DNA of 64,000 bases, taken from Anolis sagrei. Taxonomy: Eukaryota > Chordata > Lepidosauria > Squamata > Anolidae. The notes below the pieces were generated by a model. The model was not told where the DNA came from. It did no database searches and was given only the letters and a program-made list of their open reading frames with translations. Below, piece by piece: positions 60,089-64,000 of the stretch. Numbering within the stretch: the stretch's first letter is position 1; every line of letters starts with the position of its first letter. The DNA lies in assembly GCF_037176765.1 (NCBI RefSeq), contig NC_090025.1:70533545-70597544 (forward strand), read 5' to 3'. Made by a program: the position numbers and the translations under genes.

Positions 60089-62767
60089 CTGAGAAGCAGA
60101 AGACAAAGAAATCAGGAATGTGTAAGCAATAAGTGAAGACAGCCGAAGATTAAAATGAGGAAGGAAATATATGATAGTACAAAGGAATGCTACTTGTCAG
60201 CAAAAGTAATTTTAGAATCGAATATTAATGTACTTTGATATACACGAGAAAAATATCAAACACAGGGGTGGAAGTCATTGGCATTCAAATGATCTTAGCC
60301 TGCAGTTCCAAGAGATTCCTTGGACTCGCTGTGAGGAGGGGCAAATTTTCCCATGCCTGCTTTAACAAAATGTTTGTGATAGTTTTAATGTTAAAAATCC
60401 TCCTGTTTGTTTCATAACAAATCTTTGGAATCTCTATCTTAAATAAGATATAGTGAAAATCTCTTCTATTGGTAACCTTCATGGAACTTACTTTTTATTG
60501 CCAAAAAGATGTTAAATTATCTGGCAATTTAGTGACTGTCCACAAGATGGCAGGTAAACACAGGCCATACAACAAGAAATTGGTTTTAAATCAGTCTACA
60601 AAACGATGTTGAAAGCAGGGAATGAAAATACAGAAAAAAGAATGTTTATCTATTTCATATTCTAAAAGTTAGTTTAGAAACTTTAAATGCTATAAGCTAA
60701 CCAACTAAAGCACATTCTATGTATCCATAACTATCCAGACAATTAGTAAGTCCACAGTACTACAACAGATTTTATATATAATCACAGATAAAAGAAATAA
60801 ATTTTGTCACTACATTTGGAGGCAGTATTAAAATGGGTCACTGACTAGCTGAAATATTACTACTACATAGATTTATTCTACAAATTAAATTAGTAAGTGT
60901 GCTATAATGTTGGACTAAGAATCCAGGAGTATGGGTGTATATATAGTATGTGTATATGTGTGAAAGTGCTTTCAGATTGCCTGTTGACTTACGGCGACCA
61001 CATGGAGACTAAGGTTCAAAACCCTCCTCAGTGAAGGAAGCCCACTGGGTCACCTTGAGCAAGTCACTCAAAGGAGGGCAATGGCAAACCACCTCTGAGC
61101 AAATATTGGTAAGATAGGTTCAGCTTAGAGTGCCATAAGCCAGGCGCAACTTGAAAGCACACATCAAACAGGAAAGTAAGTGAAAATAATTGTTATTTTA
61201 GATTAGAGTATGCAAAATGCTAATATGCTTAATGATGGTATCTATGAATTTTATTAAGATGTTAAATATATGTATCCTTTTTTTTCTCTTCAAAATACCA
61301 TGTATTTTCTTGTCATAGGTATTGGTTCCTTGTTATTACATCTTTGGAAAAATTGTTAACTGTATGTTCCAATATTAAAAATAAAATAAAGAAATAGGAA
61401 GGTAGAAGGTGACTTCTGATCAAATGGATAATTCTGGTTTTGATTGTAGCTCAGACCAAGCCCACTGTGGATCAGCAGCGGGGTAACTGCCTTGTGAAGG
61501 TGCACTCACAGTCTGTTTTCCGCCCTCTCCTTGTGGTAACTCCAAATTCTTCCTCGTGATTAAAAAACACTACATCAAATTGAAAACATTCTTTTGAAAC
61601 TGGTATTAGAATTCAAAATAGGGAGCCAGAAAGTTGTAATCAAGTCCCACAGACAAGAAATGGTAAATGCCTTGTATTATTTCCACCGAAGAGAAGCCTG
61701 TAGTCTCCCATGGCTACTTTCCTATTCTCTACCACATTTGGTTGAAGTTGAAAATATAGGCAGGCTAAGGGAGGGGCAAAATTGGGCCACTTAACTGTTC
61801 AGACTGAGTGAAACAAAACCCCCGCAATTCTATTTGATTTGAAGAACTGAACAGGCCAACTGATTTACAGGCTAAGCATACACATGGTTCCCTATTCCAT
61901 TAATCACAACGGATTAAAACTCTTTTTATCAGGTTGTTTTGTGAAAATTGTAAGATGGATTCTTACATTTTTATTGCTCAGATGAGTGTGTAATTTTAAA
62001 ACATTAATACAAAATGATGCTATATTGTAGAGTTCTTTTAAAATTCTGTGACAAAATTAATTTCCACCAACTAATATTCAATTTATTGTCTTTAGAGAGG
62101 AGAAAGGATTCTAGATCCAATTTCTAAAACTACTCGGTAAGCAGCAGTCCATAAATTTTGATGACAAGATTACGCCTACTGCATAATGAACTGAGGACCT
62201 ACTTGATCACCTGCAAGTTGGATCAGACCGTATTTGATGAAGACATGGCTATAGGGAAAAAAAGAAATCCACCTGTATAAATGAAGGGTTAGTAAACCTA
62301 TATGATTAATAGGTTTAATTCAAGAACTGTTAATTAAATATGGACTTGGTTTTCACAAACATAACACTACTATTCACCATAACAGATAGTATTAATATGT
62401 CAATAACAAAATACAAGTATTTTTAATGTGACAAACTTTTGTGTACCCTTTGATGTTCAATAACAGGGCAAAATGTATAAAAAATAAAAGCAACATTCCT
62501 GGAATTGTTCTAGAAATAATAATGCTTAATCTGTTAATAGGCTGCTTACACACCAGGAACAACTGAAGCACAATTATTTTATAAGTAAGAGATAAGGTTA
62601 AATTCTTACTCTGAATCCTCGATGTAATCTGTCTTTCATAATACCAATAAATTCTTTGTGGCTCAGCTGATCATCTTTGTCTACATCAAAGATCCTAAAG
62701 ACAGTGCTTACTAAATGTGGTGAAAGCTTCAAACCTGTGGCTACATATACTGCACGCTTGAACTCAT
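60017..62767 (-). CDS. MICU3: MICU3, last two coding exons (partial gene)
   Basis: MICU3 is an EF-hand protein of the mitochondrial intermembrane space that pairs with MICU1 and raises calcium uptake through the uniporter, mainly in neurons. Only the last 76 residues lie here; upstream exons are beyond 64000. The two exons join in phase 0 (GFR then GYK). The first encodes the second functional EF-hand, with loop DVDKDDQLSHKE: acidic or oxygen ligands at loop positions 1, 3, 5, 9 and a glutamate at 12, so it looks able to bind calcium. The end, KSVQKYTTFKSCVKKELNSN then R and stop, is one residue longer than human and keeps a cysteine that may form the disulfide to MICU1. The MICU3-ZDHHC2 same-strand order matches other vertebrates. 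MICU1 and MICU2 are excluded by the C-terminus. Confidence 0.95.
60089..62609 (-). other. MICU3: MICU3 last coding intron
   Basis: 2.5 kb with one SINE (60905-61168). The stretches 60090-60900 and 61170-62600 are AT-rich with nothing else recognised. Confidence 0.8.
60905..61168 (+). mobile_element. tRNA-headed SINE, plus strand
   Basis: ATAATGTTGGACTAAGAATC, CCACTGGGTCACCTTGAGC, GGAGGGCAATGGCAAACCAC and CAACTTGAAAGCACACATC run in the order of the squamate SINE seen in reverse at 15572. A (TATG)n-like insertion splits the head. Confidence 0.8.
62610..62767 (-). CDS. MICU3: MICU3 penultimate exon (EF-hand)
   Basis: 158 nt: two bases completing an Asp codon, then 52 codons EFKRAVYVATGLKLSPHLVS, TVFRIFDVDKDDQLSHKEF, IGIMKDRLHRGFR. 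The acceptor is TTTCCTTAG and the donor is GTAAGA. Confidence 0.96.
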
Positions 62768-64000
62768 CTAAGGAAATAAAGACAAATTAGTTCACTTTAC
62801 AAAGCCATCACATAATGGTAATTTTGATACAAAAACAGACTCTTTCCTCAGTATGATCTGAATACATTCTTCTAAGTGAGATTCTATGCTGTACGAGTAA
62901 TGGGGAGAAAAAGGGTTACTTTTTGTATACTCAGAAAACACAGCCTACATGGGAATGGAAGGGAATATATTTGTGGTTCAAATACAGCCTGGACATATGG
63001 ATTCTGAAATCTGAGAGAAGATTTTTTTTTTTTAAAAAAAAAGGTTGCCACAGTGCTTAGGAACATACTGCCCCTTCCCCCCAGTTCAACTACTGTGGCA
63101 TCACATTTTTTTTCTGGTACTTGGAACTAGCCAAAATACTGATTTTCCCATTTTGAGGATTAGTCTGTGTGCATTTGTGAACAAAGGGAGCTAAACGGCC
63201 AGGTTTGAAGCTTTTTTGTGGTGGTTTGAGTAGGGGTTTTTTTTGGATGTGGAGCCCCTGGTGTCACAGTGGGTAAAAGCATTGAACTGCTGAACTTGTT
63301 GACCGAAAGGTCGCAAGTTTGAATCCAGGGAGCGGCGTGAGCTCCCGCTGTCAGCCCCAGCTTCTGCCAACCTAGTAAACATGCAAATGTGAGTACATTA
63401 ATTGGTACCATTCCGGCAGGAAGATAATGGCACTGCATGCAGTCATGCCAGCCACATGACCTTGGAGGTGTCTATGGAAAACACCGGTTTTTCGGCTTAG
63501 AAATGGAGATGAGCACCACACCCCAGAGTTGGACACGACTGGACTTAATGTCAGGAGAAAACCTTTACCTTTTTTTGGGATGCAAAGGTCCTGGGGCATT
63601 TGGAGCTTCTAAATGGGCTCCATGTGGCACACAGGCACCACTTTCCCTACACCAATTGCTGGTCTTTAGCTATAATTACTGCACTGTAACCGAGTCCCAC
63701 GGGCAACCACTGGAAGTAGCCTTGCATCTTGAGATGGCCTCTGTGGCACTTTCGTCGGTGCAGAGGAATTGAGAAAAAACTGTGTGGGATGAGGACCCTA
63801 GAGAAACCAGAATGGCCTCATCCTGCTTGCCTTTTGTCATTAGGTGAAAATGTTTATCTGCCATCAGGCATTTACAACTGACAAGGGTTCAGGTGTTAAA
63901 TGCTACGTGATCTGCATTTTAAGATTTGTATAAAGTTTGTAATACATTTTAATATTTTTATGTTTAATGTGGGGTTATTTAAGATTACTCATTTATATTT
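62768..64000 (-). other. MICU3: MICU3 intron, continues past the window
   Basis: No earlier MICU3 exon found here. It holds a Sauria-type SINE (63244-63578) and A/T runs near 63027-63045. The last 400 bp show nothing recognised. Confidence 0.75.
63244..63578 (+). mobile_element. Sauria-type SINE with Bov-B-like tail, copy 2
   Basis: TGGAGCCCCTGGTGTCACAG, GGGTAAAAGCATTGAACTGC (tRNA-like head), then GTCAGCCCCAGCTTCTGCC, CATGCCAGCCACATGACC, TTAGAAATGGAGATGAGCAC, GTTGGACACGACTGGACTTA and CCTTTACCTTT. The least diverged SINE in the window, so probably the youngest. Confidence 0.92.

Noticed and set aside
1-64000. Endogenous retrovirus, other LTR element or Polinton
   Set aside because: I looked for paired long terminal repeats, primer sites, and Gag, Pol, Env or capsid-like stretches and recognised none. 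The reverse-transcriptase traces are Bov-B/RTE, CR1/L2-like and Penelope-like.

Overview
This is a vertebrate nuclear genome window, almost certainly from a squamate reptile and probably an iguanian lizard of the Anolis type. The evidence is host genes split into many short exons with long introns, Bov-B LINE sequence, SINEs with a Bov-B-like tail, a second tRNA-headed SINE with an (AAC)n tail, Penelope-like retroelement ends, CR1/L2-like LINE 3' tails ending in (AATA)n, and many hAT-like and TA-flanked MITEs. No bacterial gene, provirus, LTR element or CRISPR array was recognised.

The window is built around one complete gene and the edges of two neighbours. ZDHHC2, a DHHC-type palmitoyl-acyltransferase, lies on the minus strand from its start codon at 46906 to its stop at 9929. 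I placed 12 coding exons. Every exon is flanked by AG and GT, and the phases join into one 402-residue frame that matches human ZDHHC2 (367 residues as I recall it) along its length, plus about 35 extra residues of low-complexity N-terminus. A CpG island (46560-47240) carries its promoter. At the right edge are the last two coding exons of MICU3 on the minus strand (62610-62767 and 60017-60088), which encode the final EF-hand and the C-terminus of this mitochondrial calcium-uniporter regulator. At the left edge (1-735) is sequence that looks like the 3' end of a plus-strand transcript with an AATAAA. From the known vertebrate order MICU3-ZDHHC2-CNOT7 this should be CNOT7, but no CNOT7 codons are visible, so that call rests on synteny.

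Layout from left to right: presumed CNOT7 3' end (1-735); repeat-bearing intergenic DNA (905-4146); a repeat-poor stretch that probably holds a long ZDHHC2 3' UTR (about 5940-9928); ZDHHC2 exons 12 to 2 among transposon-rich introns (9929-35240); the 11.4-kb intron 1, with a repeat-poor middle (40360-44900) and a GATA/TATC compound minisatellite next to the promoter (44930-46500); the CpG island; about 12.8 kb of mostly transposon-derived intergenic DNA (47241-60016); then the MICU3 end.

The three genes are not known to share a pathway. ZDHHC2 palmitoylates membrane and synaptic proteins, MICU3 tunes mitochondrial calcium entry, and CNOT7 is a CCR4-NOT deadenylase; their adjacency is old vertebrate synteny. 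I found no previously undescribed system. The points most worth a second look are: a decaying partial copy of ZDHHC2 exon 10 that keeps its splice acceptor (15117-15178); a 165-bp, about 97.6% identical inverted repeat in intron 5 (24148-24493); the placement of the catalytic DHHC motif on a 33-nt exon whose skipping would stay in frame; the GATA/TATC array beside the promoter; and a GC-rich two-copy tandem duplication inside an unclassified repeat (50151-50830).
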